Assembly: GCA_905250025.1 (NCBI GenBank)
Contig: CAJNOJ010000025.1
Coordinates: 277,632-341,631 of the forward strand
DNA from: Adineta ricciae
Taxonomy: Eukaryota; Rotifera; Eurotatoria; Adinetida; Adinetidae
Direction of reading: 5' to 3'
Length of the DNA stretch: 64,000 nucleotides
A program made the position numbers and the translations under genes. Below are positions 25,601 through 35,643 of the stretch, in pieces. The notes beneath the pieces were generated by a model that was given only the letters and a program-made list of their open reading frames with translations, did no database searches and was not told the DNA's origin. Position 1 is the stretch's first letter. Each line of letters begins with the position of its first letter.

Positions 25601-26630
25601 GTTTCGCGGTGTTCTCGATGGCTGCGGATACTGGTTTGGTTCAAGAAAACGGATACGACCTTGTGCACCATGTTCCGGTGGATACGGTTCGTAATTTTTC
25701 GTTAGGAGATCATCGTTACTCGTCGGAATTTGTAAATGATTTGATTCTGAAGTTGCTGGAATCTCGATAAAGGAATATCTTTCCACTGCTGCTTTAGGCA
25801 TCGTGTACTGTTCTCGGTTGAAAAACAAATGATGTGCAAATGTTCTCAGTACTTTTCTTTTGTTTTCAAAACATAACAAGCAGTAATTAAAATCTTCTTA
25901 GTGAAATTTTAATTGAGACTTTATTCACATGCCACAGGAGAACAAAACCGGTCATTCATTATTATTGATTGATCAATCATGTCGCAAATCTTGTTTTTGT
26001 CACACAACAATCTACGCATTTGAAAAAGTCATTCTTTCCTTCAAGTCGAACTTTACGGAAAATATGGCAAGTCATGTTACTTAATGATTCAATACGAGAG
26101 AAAAGAACATAAAGGTTTATTATTCATACGATGTCAACGAGTATTGTCCCCAACTTCTCATACTTTCTTTTTCAATTCATTCGTTAAACTCAGGAAACAT
26201 ACATTTGTCTCTATAATGTCTACCTTAGTTAAATATGTTCGTTTGACAAGTTCGTTCAAACCAAGCCACGCCTATTTATCAATAATTGATTAACAAATGA
26301 TTTCTATTTTCCTAAGCATCCTATTCGATATCTAATCAGAAATCGAAACCTTAAGACATTGTTCGAATCACAAAATACTGATCATTCCTCATTACGCTGA
26401 AAGATTTCAATAGGTTTCTCAGACATAATCTACTGTTTTACTCACGTTCGCCGCATTGGAGTGAAATTATTTGTTGTACGTGTTTGATAATATTGATCTT
26501 CATATTCATAACTTGCATTCGTCGATGGTGATTTGTAGTATCGATAATCAAAGTATTCATCGGAATCATGATTTTGTCGTTGATGATTTACTCTCTTCTG
26601 ACTATCTTTTCGGTGAGATGTAATCGGCAT
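22649..26630 (-). CDS. KIF12-like kinesin motor protein, copy 2
   Basis: Counterpart of the kinesin at 9677-13625 with the same exon plan, including the switch motifs '[10 protein letters not shown]' and 'DLAG' and the final short exon ending at TAA 22649. Both candidate first exons are kept: A from ATG 26630 ('[13 protein letters not shown]') and B from ATG 25801. Changes are mostly conservative (for example FVDLAG to FIDLAG). No disabling mutation was seen in the motor. Most likely the other allele. Confidence 0.75.
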
Positions 26631-27040
26631 GTTACCTTCGAATACTCTCTATAGTTTCAGTCAATCATCATGTGTGTATATGTTTCTTTGATTTCTCGAC
26701 TACTACTGCCTTAACAAATATACATGTATATATTTGTATTTGATTTCATACAGATGAGAAGTTAAAACAACCATTTTCCTCTTCACTTTCACTCTTTCTT
26801 TCTCTTCTTTTTCTTTGACTCTTTATGTGAGTAGTTCAGTGTTGTACGAAATGAAAAAGAACAAGATGAGAATATTGAGTTTATATGTAAAAAATATTCG
26901 TCTTGTTGTTGTTTATGTATGAAGAATCACATTTTCATCTGACGAATCTTTCGAGTGGAGAACACGTAAATGAATATAACGCAAATAACAACAGGGCATA
27001 AACGATACAGGAAGAAAAAACAAGGAAAAAGAAAGCAACC
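26631..27040. other. Spacer between kinesin and tRNA-Pro, copy 2
   Basis: Counterpart of 13626-14047, with small deletions. No gene is supported. Confidence 0.5.
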
Positions 27041-27112
27041 GGGCTTGGCCGGGGATTGAACCCGGGACCTCTCGCACCCTAAGCGAGAATCATACCACTA
27101 GACCACCAAGCC
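27041..27112 (-). tRNA. tRNA-Pro (anticodon AGG), copy 2
   Basis: Same sequence and structure as the tRNA at 14048-14119, including anticodon AGG and discriminator C. No difference was seen between the copies. Confidence 0.96.
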
Positions 27113-27185
27113 ATGCTCTGTTTTCGCTTAAAATCAAGCTTGATTAAGAAAGTATCCACTAACGATTCGATTCTTGTAATTACTT

Positions 27186-27208
27186 NNNNNNNNNNNNNNN
27201 NNNNNNNN
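27186..27208. other. Assembly gap (23 N)
   Basis: A run of Ns that closes duplicated segment copy 2. The sequence after it repeats 18631-18785. Confidence 0.95.
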
Positions 27209-27363
27209 TTTTTTCTCACACTACGTGTTAATGATGATAAGCTTGCCAACTATATTTCAACATCGGACATTGATAGACGAAAGAGAATGAAAATGTTCAT
27301 GAAAATGATGATGAGAATAGTAACAGTGGTGATATGTGAACTACATGTTTCTTACGAAGTTGT
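27209..27363. repeat. Contig-overlap repeat of 18631-18785
   Basis: 155 bases matching the contig end before the gap at 18786, in the same orientation. The sequence then runs on without a break (gtcccgacg...). This points to adjacency of 18785 and 27364 in the real chromosome. Confidence 0.9.
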
Positions 27364-28546
27364 CCCGACGAAACGAAAAAAGGACCGTCATTATCGATAA
27401 AATTTCTTATTAGAGAGGTTGTGTATGCTTGTAAACAAGCAGAAAGAGCAAGAGATGGTGAGAAGAAAATTGAAATGCTGTTCATACGCAAATGCACGAA
27501 AATACAAGTGTGCTTTTTTCTTGTTGTTGATTTCAATCAAAGGATCTGGCATTTTTAGCCAGAAACGAAGGGATTTGTTTTTCTTCCCTCTCCCTCTCCT
27601 TATTATTTAGTTATAGTAAGATAATATCGATGTATATAATATAAGACTTGACTTCTTTCTTTTCTCATCTAGAAAGATTGATGCAAAGGCCGAATATACA
27701 AGTGATGATAGGAAGTAAAGACGAGCATACAAGGCTTCGATATTGCCATCGTTGTCTCATACGATGAGGAGAATATTGCAGAAAGAGAGAAACAAACGGA
27801 AGAACAAAAAAAGGCGGGATTCTAACAAGCGACGAGAATCAATAATAGACTTATGCAGATGTTTTCTCAAATGGCTACTTTGATGTATTGAGTTGTTAGG
27901 ATGAGATGCATCGCATCGATTTAGTCTAACCTTGAAACGCATGATTACACCCAAAGAGGAAAAATGCGAATAAAGGAAATCGAATAAAAACATAATTATT
28001 TGATTAGTTTTACTTGTCTATCATTTTGTTCCTAATGAAAAAAACCTACGAATTCGATTGATTATTTCTGATTGAAATCTTTATTGACAAAGAGAAAACT
28101 TGTTTGAAGATCAATTTTGTAATAAATACCTTCTTTCTTTCACCTAAAAGATTAAGCGATAGATAGCTATACTGTTCAATCCTTATTCTTTTACATTAAA
28201 CATTACTATTATCATCCTGTATCATCGTAACCCTCATCACTAACATGCGCACGATTTCGTGCGATAGATAAATCATATTCGCTTACTCGAGAGCATACAA
28301 ACGTTCGTATGCTCATACGATATTCGTATCTTATTCCGATACTTTTACTTTTCTTCCCTTTTTTGCAAGAGTCAAAGTACTACCATGCGTATGCATATAT
28401 ATATGAACGGCCTCCAACTTTTCCACTCTTCATATACACATACTTTTACCTTTACTCTCTCACTCTTGCGCGTCTTTTCTTTGCTTCTTCTTCTTCTTCG
28501 TTTTATACACACATGTTATCATTAGTGGGACAATTTCAAGCCATCT

Positions 28547-28989
28547 CATTCTAGGCCTTTTTCTTCAACGAAAGAATTATTACGAAAAGACCTTCATCTA
28601 GAAATATATATTTATTGAAAACGTCCCGTCTTAAAGTATTTCACACTCATTTTCAAATAAACTGTCTCGTTTTAATCGATTAATATCGATTAGATGCATG
28701 CATGAAAACAGCTGCCGATTTTCGATAACGATATACATCCAATGCTAAGACTCACCTATATTCGGTTNCATTCTAGGCCTTTTTCTTCAACGAAAGAATT
28801 ATTACGAAAAGACCTTCATCTAGAAATATATATTTATTGAAAACGTCCCGTCTTAAAGTATTTCACACTCATTTTCAAATAAACTGTCTCGTTTTAATCG
28901 ATTAATATCGATTAGATGCATGCATGAAAACAGCTGCCGATTTTCGATAACGATATACATCCAATGCTAAGACTCACCTATATTCGGTT
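28547..28989. repeat. Perfect 221-base direct repeat across a one-N gap
   Basis: 28547-28767 equals 28769-28989 base for base by eye, with the N at 28768 between them. This is the classic sign of two contig ends that overlap but were not merged; the true sequence probably has one copy. Confidence 0.92.
28768..28768. other. Assembly gap (single N)
   Basis: Contig join between the two halves of the 221-base direct repeat. Confidence 0.9.
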
Positions 28990-30856
28990 TATGTTACGTA
29001 TACAATAATTAACAGGAAAAAGCAAAAGAATGACTGAAAGAGTTAACAATATACGCTTGGCACCTGGTACTGTTCGATTACACAACACTGTGCATTTGTT
29101 TAAGTAAAAGAGAAAAAGAATAAACTTACTGATTGTCGTTTACGGACCAATCCAAAGAACATATAGACGTACGATGTGTTGAACGTTAGAGTGATGTTTG
29201 TTTTTCGTTTTTAAGAAAATGTCGAGAAAAACGATCGCGAGAAGAGAAAAAAGATAGTAGAATTGATCAGTCCGCTAGACGTGGGTGTATATTTGTCTTC
29301 GTTTGTTGTTTCTTGTACTAGCAAATGATGAGAGAATGACGAGGAATTTGGGTTGTGTGTGTTGCATTCTGCACGCACAATAGCAGAAAGTAGGGTTAGG
29401 AAGCGAGAGAGAGAGAAAGAGGAAAAAAGGGAAAACGGAAAAGAAAAGACATCGACGCCTATAGTTTTTTTTTCTACGGCATCGTCTTCTTTTTTCCTCT
29501 TTTTTTCTTTCTTCAGTTTCGGGCACTAGCAGTACGTCATCTATGCCTTAGCTGCCTGATTTAATCAAGCAACGACCCGTTGTTTGTTCTCTTTTCTTTC
29601 TTTTCTCGGTCGTTTCTCACTTCTTCAGACTAGTTACAAAGAAGCTATCTCAACCCGTTTTTTTTTCCCTATTTTTCTTTTCTTCTCCTCCATCAACATG
29701 GATCGGGTGTCCGCCAACACGTCTTACTATAATACACGAACTTTTCTTTCCTCTCCTTCTTCTTCTTAGCTTGCTTGTCAAAAATGACGATGGGAATAGT
29801 AGAGGATAAAAATTGTTCAATCGTCACTCTTTTGCCTTTCCTTCTTTCTGTCATCTTAGGTTTTTCTCGTCATCTAGATCGAGAATAGTATTTTCTACAA
29901 AAAAGAATATTCTCGAATAGAACTACTCAGTACAAAACACACGTCTCTCCGATGGAAAGCTTTAAAAAAAACTACAGAGCTAAGAAGTTCTATTGTATTC
30001 TTTCTCGAATAACAAATACATTCAAAAGCTAAATAACTGTCTGACAGTCCTAAAGAGAGAAAGTCAATGATTAATTATTTGCATCTTCGCATTCATTACT
30101 GATATGTCATCCAATGACAGAATCAAAAGATAACAGCAACTATGTTATATAAATATGTTTGTTCTTATCAATGAAAACCTTGTAATCATTTCTCCAATTC
30201 TTCTACTGATAGTCTTACTTGACTGATTTCGAAGATATGTGTTTAACATATTTCAATATAACAAATATGTGTGCTTATTGAATGTACATAAAAGTGTAAT
30301 GTCTTGTGATATTGAGCGTCAAAATATTTCTTTTCGTCTAGTATGAAGAAAGAAACCTTGTATCGAACTTGACCTCATTTCTTTGTCACTTATTGTTAGA
30401 TGTGTGTGCCCACTGTGTTAATCAAGCAGCAACGACAGCAGCAAAATAATAACAGAAGGGACAATTGATGCGAATAGAACAGTTGAACTTTTCTATATAC
30501 ACCACAGCATAAAAGAACGAAGAAATGAGAAGACTAGTGAGAAAGGGAGAAGACAAATGTATTTTAATTCGATTCTCATAAGTAATATGGAACAGAGACA
30601 TTTGTCGCGTGAGACAAAACACGTTTCATCTATGTCAATTTTGTAAATTGCTATAGGTGTTAGACTAGACAGCCACTAGCTCCTCAAGTGTAATAGACAT
30701 CGATCAAATATTGACTTTTTTTATGTTCACAGAATTCGATGTGTATCAAAAGATAAAACACAACACATTTATCATCATCATTTGTTCAAGACCATTGAAT
30801 ATAAATACACAATGTCAAGAAAAGATATACAAAAGAAAGCAAAAAACAACATCGAA

Positions 30857-31206
30857 TTATGGAATAACTTCAGCGTTAGAATTGCCACCATTAAGATTAT
30901 ATTTCACTCGGAGTTGATCGCGCACCACTTCGTGTTGTTGTCGGATTTCATTGAATTCACGGCGAGAATCAGCAAGTTCCGCTGCTCGTCTCGCATCCTC
31001 TTGATCGTTTGCTTTACGTCGTGACCATCGCGCACATTGATCGCATTTACGGCATAAACAACAGATCTAAATACGAAATATTCATCGTATTCCAAAACCC
31101 ATCTCGATCGGACTGTTTTTCTTACCAAAAGAATAAGTAGAATCAGAATCAGGACAACTGCAATTACTGCTAATGCTACAATCACATCTGTCGTAAGTAC
31201 TACCAT
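30857..31206 (-). CDS. Small single-pass membrane protein with coiled-coil tail
   Basis: Two exons: 31122-31206 ('MVVLTTDVIVALAVIAVV...') and 30857-31067, separated by a short intron (GTAAGA...TTTAG) and joining in frame. This gives about 96 residues. A very hydrophobic helix fills residues 8-28, directly followed by a cysteine cluster ('ICCLCRKCDQC') that could be palmitoylated or bind metal. Then comes a charged, Arg/Glu-rich helix likely to form a coiled coil ('RREFNEIRQQHEVVRDQL'). I do not recognise the family. The frame continuing through the intron is a shadow. Confidence 0.65.
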
Positions 31207-31794
31207 AATGAATTATCTCTAAAACAACGATCCTTGGATCAAATCTGAAGTTAGACATCAATAATCGAAATTAATAAAAATCATTGCCGACATTGGTTTC
31301 TAATTGCATTGTTGCGAAGTATTCATGCAGAGAATAAGAAAAACATGACTTCAAAGATGACTCATCGTCTCGTCGAAAAACGAAGGGAATTACTAATGAA
31401 AGCAATTCCAGACAGATTTAGCTCTCGGATCATTAAATTATCTATGATGTTGTTCCACTACACAGAAGCTACTTACATCGATGAATGTCCAAACTATTGG
31501 TATACGCGTATATTCGATTTTTTTGCTTTACTCATCATCAATAGTCGTATATATGTATACATATCACTTGTGCCTTTCCACATGACTGATTTTTCAACGA
31601 AAAAACAACTCGAGAATGTACTTCTTTCTTATTTTTTTTCATTTACAAAAACATTTAGTTCCTGTACATTCGCACTGTGTTTGAAATTTATGAATCATTC
31701 AAATATCTTCATTACTCAATAATTCATACAACAAAAAAAAGAGTCGTCTGACATTCATAAAGAGAACACAAAGAAAACAAACAATTCGTAGAAT
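31207..31794. other. Intergenic stretch
   Basis: A plus-strand open frame (31309-31722, from a TTG; internal ATG at 31345) shows no family signature and its second half is compositionally like AT-rich noncoding DNA. I see no supported gene. Confidence 0.45.
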
Positions 31795-32822
31795 CTAACT
31801 ATTGTTCAAAATTCGTATGACTACCGTTCCATCAATATTCGGAAGCGGTTGATCGAAGTCATCGATTTTTTCATTGATAAATTGTGTATCACCACCAAGC
31901 CAATTCTCATTCGAAGCTCGATGCTTGACGAAATAGTCCAGTGAAGTATTTGTACTCGGATTATTTCGTTGATTTACTGAGGAGATATGCAATCGTGGGA
32001 GAATATCATTCAATGTAATAGATTCAACAGGAACAGCGACTTGAATAACAAATGGGGTATCACTATCAGGTAGAAAATAAGCTACACGTGTCTTCTTCGT
32101 TGATGTTGCTAAAAAAACACAAACACATGAGCAATGAAATATTTTCAAAAAAATTAACTTTTCATACATTCGATTCGAACACTTCGATTGTGATGATGAT
32201 GATGTGGGTGTCGATCATTCGACTTGCCTTTTGTTTGTAAGGATAACGATGATGAATGAAGTTTGCGAGAGCGCTTGAGATCACTTTCGTTTTGATAATT
32301 ACTTGTATTATTCACTAATGTCGATGTTGATTTAATCTGGGCAGGATTTTTCGTGAACTTTTCCCGTCGATATTCATTCCAAACTCTGGAATTGAGAAAT
32401 TGTCGAAAGACATCTGTTTGAGTTTCTAGATAGATTAGGAGATCATCGACGACACCATCGAAGAAATGTTCGTTGAATTGTTTTCGACGGTACAAATCAC
32501 GTAATTCTAATCGACGTTGCATAGGTAACCAAGGTAGAACCGATTCAGTTTCAATGTAAGTTTTATACGCTGCTCGTCCGATTTCATGTAGTTGATGGAG
32601 ATCGTCTTTTTTTTCGTTTAGTACTAAGACAATCGCATAAACAGAGCCAAGTGTAACTGTTTGAGGTGAACTCAGGAGAAATTCCAGAAATAATTTTGAT
32701 GTTTCCGGATTAGAAATGATTTCATGGGCTGGAATTGTTCGCGACGATTGAGGAGCATTATTTGCTGGTACTCGATGAGCTAACGATGAACGATGTGAAC
32801 ATTCAGTATCACTGAAAGACAT
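31795..32822 (-). CDS. Minimal Axin-like protein (RGS + DIX)
   Basis: Two exons joined by a short intron (GAAT|GTATGA ... TTTTTTTAG|CAACA) give about 323 residues. Residues about 38-155 read as a divergent RGS domain ('ETSKLFLEFLLSS', 'AAYKTYIETES', 'FRQFLNSRVWNEY'). Residues about 222-320 read as a DIX domain ('TRVAYFLPDSDTPF', 'SITLNDILPRL', 'LDYFVKHRA', 'LPNIDGTVVIRI'). RGS followed by DIX is the architecture of Axin, the scaffold of the beta-catenin destruction complex. Only about 65 residues separate the domains here, whereas known Axins have several hundred, carrying the GSK3- and beta-catenin-binding motifs; I see neither. The first ATG in frame is at 32822. Both domains are divergent, so a profile search is needed to confirm them. 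Confidence 0.65.
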
Positions 32823-33379
32823 GATTTCTGAAGATTTCGACAAAAGTGATCAATTTGCGTTGAAATTGTTTTCGTATATAGAAGAAAACGTTAACGAAAT
32901 GATAGCCTATCAAATATATGGACGTTTGTCTTTCTTCTTTTTTCGTTTCTGTTCAATTCGTCTTTTTTTCTCCGTCTAACCGACACGTCGGCGATCGTTT
33001 CGTCATTATTGATGTGTCAAGACACTCCCAGATGGAAAGAGAAAAAATTTGAAAAATACATTTCAGTAACGTATATGCACACATATTTAGATGTTTAATC
33101 CGTCTATTCCTTTGAAGACGATCAAAGCGAAGTGCCGATCTAATAGTTGTCCGATGAAGAAACACAACAAGCATCGCGTCTATATATATATATACACACA
33201 TAATTGGATAGTAGCATCAAATAAGAAAAATATGCCGAAATGCATCATACTTAATTGCGAGAAAAATAACATTTAAGTGTGAAAAACAATAATCTCTGAC
33301 CTTATTGTCAAAATCATTTCTTTTTATTAAACAAGATGTATACTATCTTGTTAAAACCACAGAAAAAAAACAAAAATAT
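32823..33379. other. Intergenic stretch
   Basis: Promoter side of the Axin-like gene and 3' side of WDR89. It contains a short (TA)n/(CA)n tract near 33180-33200. No gene is supported. Confidence 0.5.
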
Positions 33380-34670
33380 TTAGTAAGGCTTTCGATTGTT
33401 TGATTTCTTCTTTGATGGTGCTTGTTTTTTATTGTCATCGTGATCATCTATTGCAGATGATGACTGCCAGCGAACTAGCTGTCCATCATCACTACAAGAA
33501 TATAGCGATGATTGATATGTCGTTGCTGCTCGGATTGTTTCCGAATGAGGTGAATGAAGAGATAATATGATTGGTTCAGATTGCTCGGATGAGACTAATG
33601 TAATATTTATTTTACCCATATGATCACACATTAGCAATGGCCAACTGGACTTTGTTTCATGAAAAGCAGATGGTAGTAGATTATTGATCTTATTGTCAGT
33701 AAGTAAGTCAACAATCGTTGAATGTGTTGATGGAAGATGATGAATCACTTTCGATGATGTTTCCAAAGGAATCTCTTTCGAAAGAATATCACTATCAGTG
33801 TCTCCCTGAACAAGAGTTTGTTGTTGTTGTTCGTCATCGGATGTTGACCATACATAAAAAGCATTCGATGCAGTGATACCATAAACAGTATTGTATTGAG
33901 CAAAACCACACTTAGCGACAGGTCCATTAGCATTGTAAACCTGGAAAAGAAAACCGACTGGATTATTCACGATTTCAAAATCAATACGATACCTGTTCAA
34001 GCGCATCTTCTTCTGTCGATTTGCCAACATCGTACAGACAGACAAGACCATCAGTTGATCCACTGACTAACTTTTTCGAATTTGTTCGATCAAATTCAAC
34101 ATGAATGATATCATCCGAATGAGATTCTGTGTAATACCCTAACAATTGTCTATTGATCGGTGCACGTAAATCCCAAAATGCAACTGCGACATTTTCTTCA
34201 CCTTTCAGTTCAGTACCAGCAGCGACTAATAGATCTTCGCTATTAGATGTAACAGAAAGAAAATTGTGTTCATCCGCACATCCGTTCAACTGAACTGTTT
34301 CTTGTTGTGGTGTTCTTGTATCCCACAGGAGAACTAAATTTTTATTTGTCGAAGCAAGTAGAGTATGGGGTGAAACATAAGCATATTGGATAGCACTGAT
34401 AGTAATTGACGATGTTGAATCTGCACTATCGAAGTTGTTTGAAGTAGATGAAAGGGATGACAACTGTTTTAATGTTGCTGCATCAAACAATTGAATTGTA
34501 CTCGGAATAGTTAGTACAGCAATATGATTTCCAGTACTATTTAGACTCAAATCAATAGCGTAACAGTCATTACTTTCCAGTGATGAGCGTACTGAAACTT
34601 TATTTGTGTAGACCAATGATGCTGTTGAAGAAGAATTTGATGAACGAGAATTCGTTGGCTTGATTTTCAT
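33380..34670 (-). CDS. WDR89: WD40-repeat protein WDR89
   Basis: Two exons (the junction 'EDALEQ|VYNANGP' is made by an intron near 33941-33993, GTATCG...TTCCAG) give about 410 residues. Repeats carry WD-type ends such as 'LLWDTRTPQ', 'AFWDLRAP', 'CLYDVGKSTEEDAL' and 'LVRWQSSS'. The segment 'YTESHSDDIIHVEFD' followed by 'LVSGSTDGLV' matches human WDR89 ('YSETHSDDVTQVRF...VVSGSSDGLV') closely. The basic C terminus 'KKKSNNRKPY' also resembles it. Human WDR89 is about 387 residues; its role is poorly known. The start is the first in-frame ATG at 34670; the open frame upstream begins only with TTG. Confidence 0.85.
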
Positions 34671-34918
34671 ATCTAAAATATCTAATTTGCATATAAGACT
34701 CCTTATATCACGTTCTCCGTTTGTTAGATTACACGAAGTAGATTCTACGTAGTTCAATTTAGAAGTAGTGATTGAGTGTATAAAGTTTATTCTGGAAATT
34801 TTCTTTTTCTGTTCAGTGAAACAGCAACAACAACAATCCAGTTATAAAAAAGGAAACAAATCTGAAACACTACTTTATGCTATTACAGTTAGCTGTTCAT
34901 TTTTGTATTCATGCTTTT

Positions 34919-35344
34919 TCAATAAACATGCACCATTCCATAGAGAAATGTCCAGAAGAGTACATATGTAAGCAGACCATTGAAAAATCCATTGACGAAA
35001 ACGTGGTTTAAATTAGTAAAAAACTTGCGATGTTCACGTCGAATGACGACAAAGATAAGAAATGATAATAGTAGCATAGAGAAACCATAGAAGAGAAATC
35101 CTTTATAAGATGTTAAACCAATAATACCTGCAACACAACCAGAAAGTGCACTAACAGATGTTCGACATTGTTCAAGACTATTTTCATTGAAACGAACAGC
35201 AGCATCACTGTATAGAACAGAGTCGTGTTTTCGTTTGTGAGTACTAGCTGACGATGGTGTACCAGTTGAGGATAAATGTGAGCCGGCACCTGTCGGCCGT
35301 GAAGTCGCTGTACGACGAATTTGCATTTCACTACTTGCGGACAT
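34919..35344 (-). CDS. EMC6: ER membrane protein complex subunit 6
   Basis: A single exon of 141 codons. The C-terminal 110 residues match EMC6 strongly: 'CRTSVSALSGCVAGIIGLTS', 'GFLFYGFSMLLLSFLIF' and the terminal 'LLTYVLFWTFLYGMVHVY', which is almost identical to human. EMC6 is a small multi-helix core subunit of the ER insertase that places tail-anchored and multipass proteins in the membrane. The rotifer-type protein has an extra N-terminal Ser/Thr-rich extension of about 30 residues. The start at 35344 ('MSASSEMQIRR') is preferred over the upstream ATG at 35407 because of length. RIC3, another ER-membrane folding factor, lies 4 kb away, probably by chance. Confidence 0.93.
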   Translation of the reverse strand: MSASSEMQIRRTATSRPTGAGSHLSSTGTPSSASTHKRKHDSVLYSDAAVRFNENSLEQCRTSVSALSGCVAGIIGLTSYKGFLFYGFSMLLLSFLIFVVIRREHRKFFTNLNHVFVNGFFNGLLTYVLFWTFLYGMVHVY

Positions 35345-35643
35345 TTTTTCTTCTTTGTATGTTAAGATAGAGAGAGAGAGATTGGAATGTGAAGAACACA
35401 ATTTCAATTGATCGTGGATTAGCTTACAGCAAGAATAGAAATATTAGAATTTCTAATTGGTATACATCTAAAGAACAAAAGAAGAAGTAAAGATAAAAAG
35501 TATGAATCTGTGCATAACAATCTTGGTTTGAATGCTTAGAGTTAACGCGTATTCAACTGGTTTAAAATAACAAAGAAAGTGGAAGTATAACAAAAGAGAA
35601 AGAAGAAGAGAGAGGAATGTCTGGGTTGTGATGGACCGATTGA

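Larger units (their letters stand above)
18787..27185. repeat. 8.4-kb duplicated segment, copy 2 (likely haplotype contig)
   Basis: Colinear with 5767-14185, differing by scattered substitutions and small indels. It begins and ends exactly at Ns. The flanking sequences on its two sides overlap each other, so it is most simply read as the other allele inserted between two overlapping contigs. Confidence 0.85.
27364..30856. other. Long gene-free stretch
   Basis: About 3.5 kb in which no open frame has a family signature or convincing splice sites. It is AT-rich with pyrimidine-rich and GA-rich tracts (for example 29401-29460 and 29470-29520). It lies upstream of the RUN gene on one side and downstream of a small minus-strand gene on the other. 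It may hold regulatory sequence or untranslated exons, but nothing specific can be supported. Confidence 0.55.

Noticed and set aside
31309..31722. 137-codon plus-strand frame
   Set aside because: It begins at TTG, has no family signature and changes into AT-rich low-information sequence.
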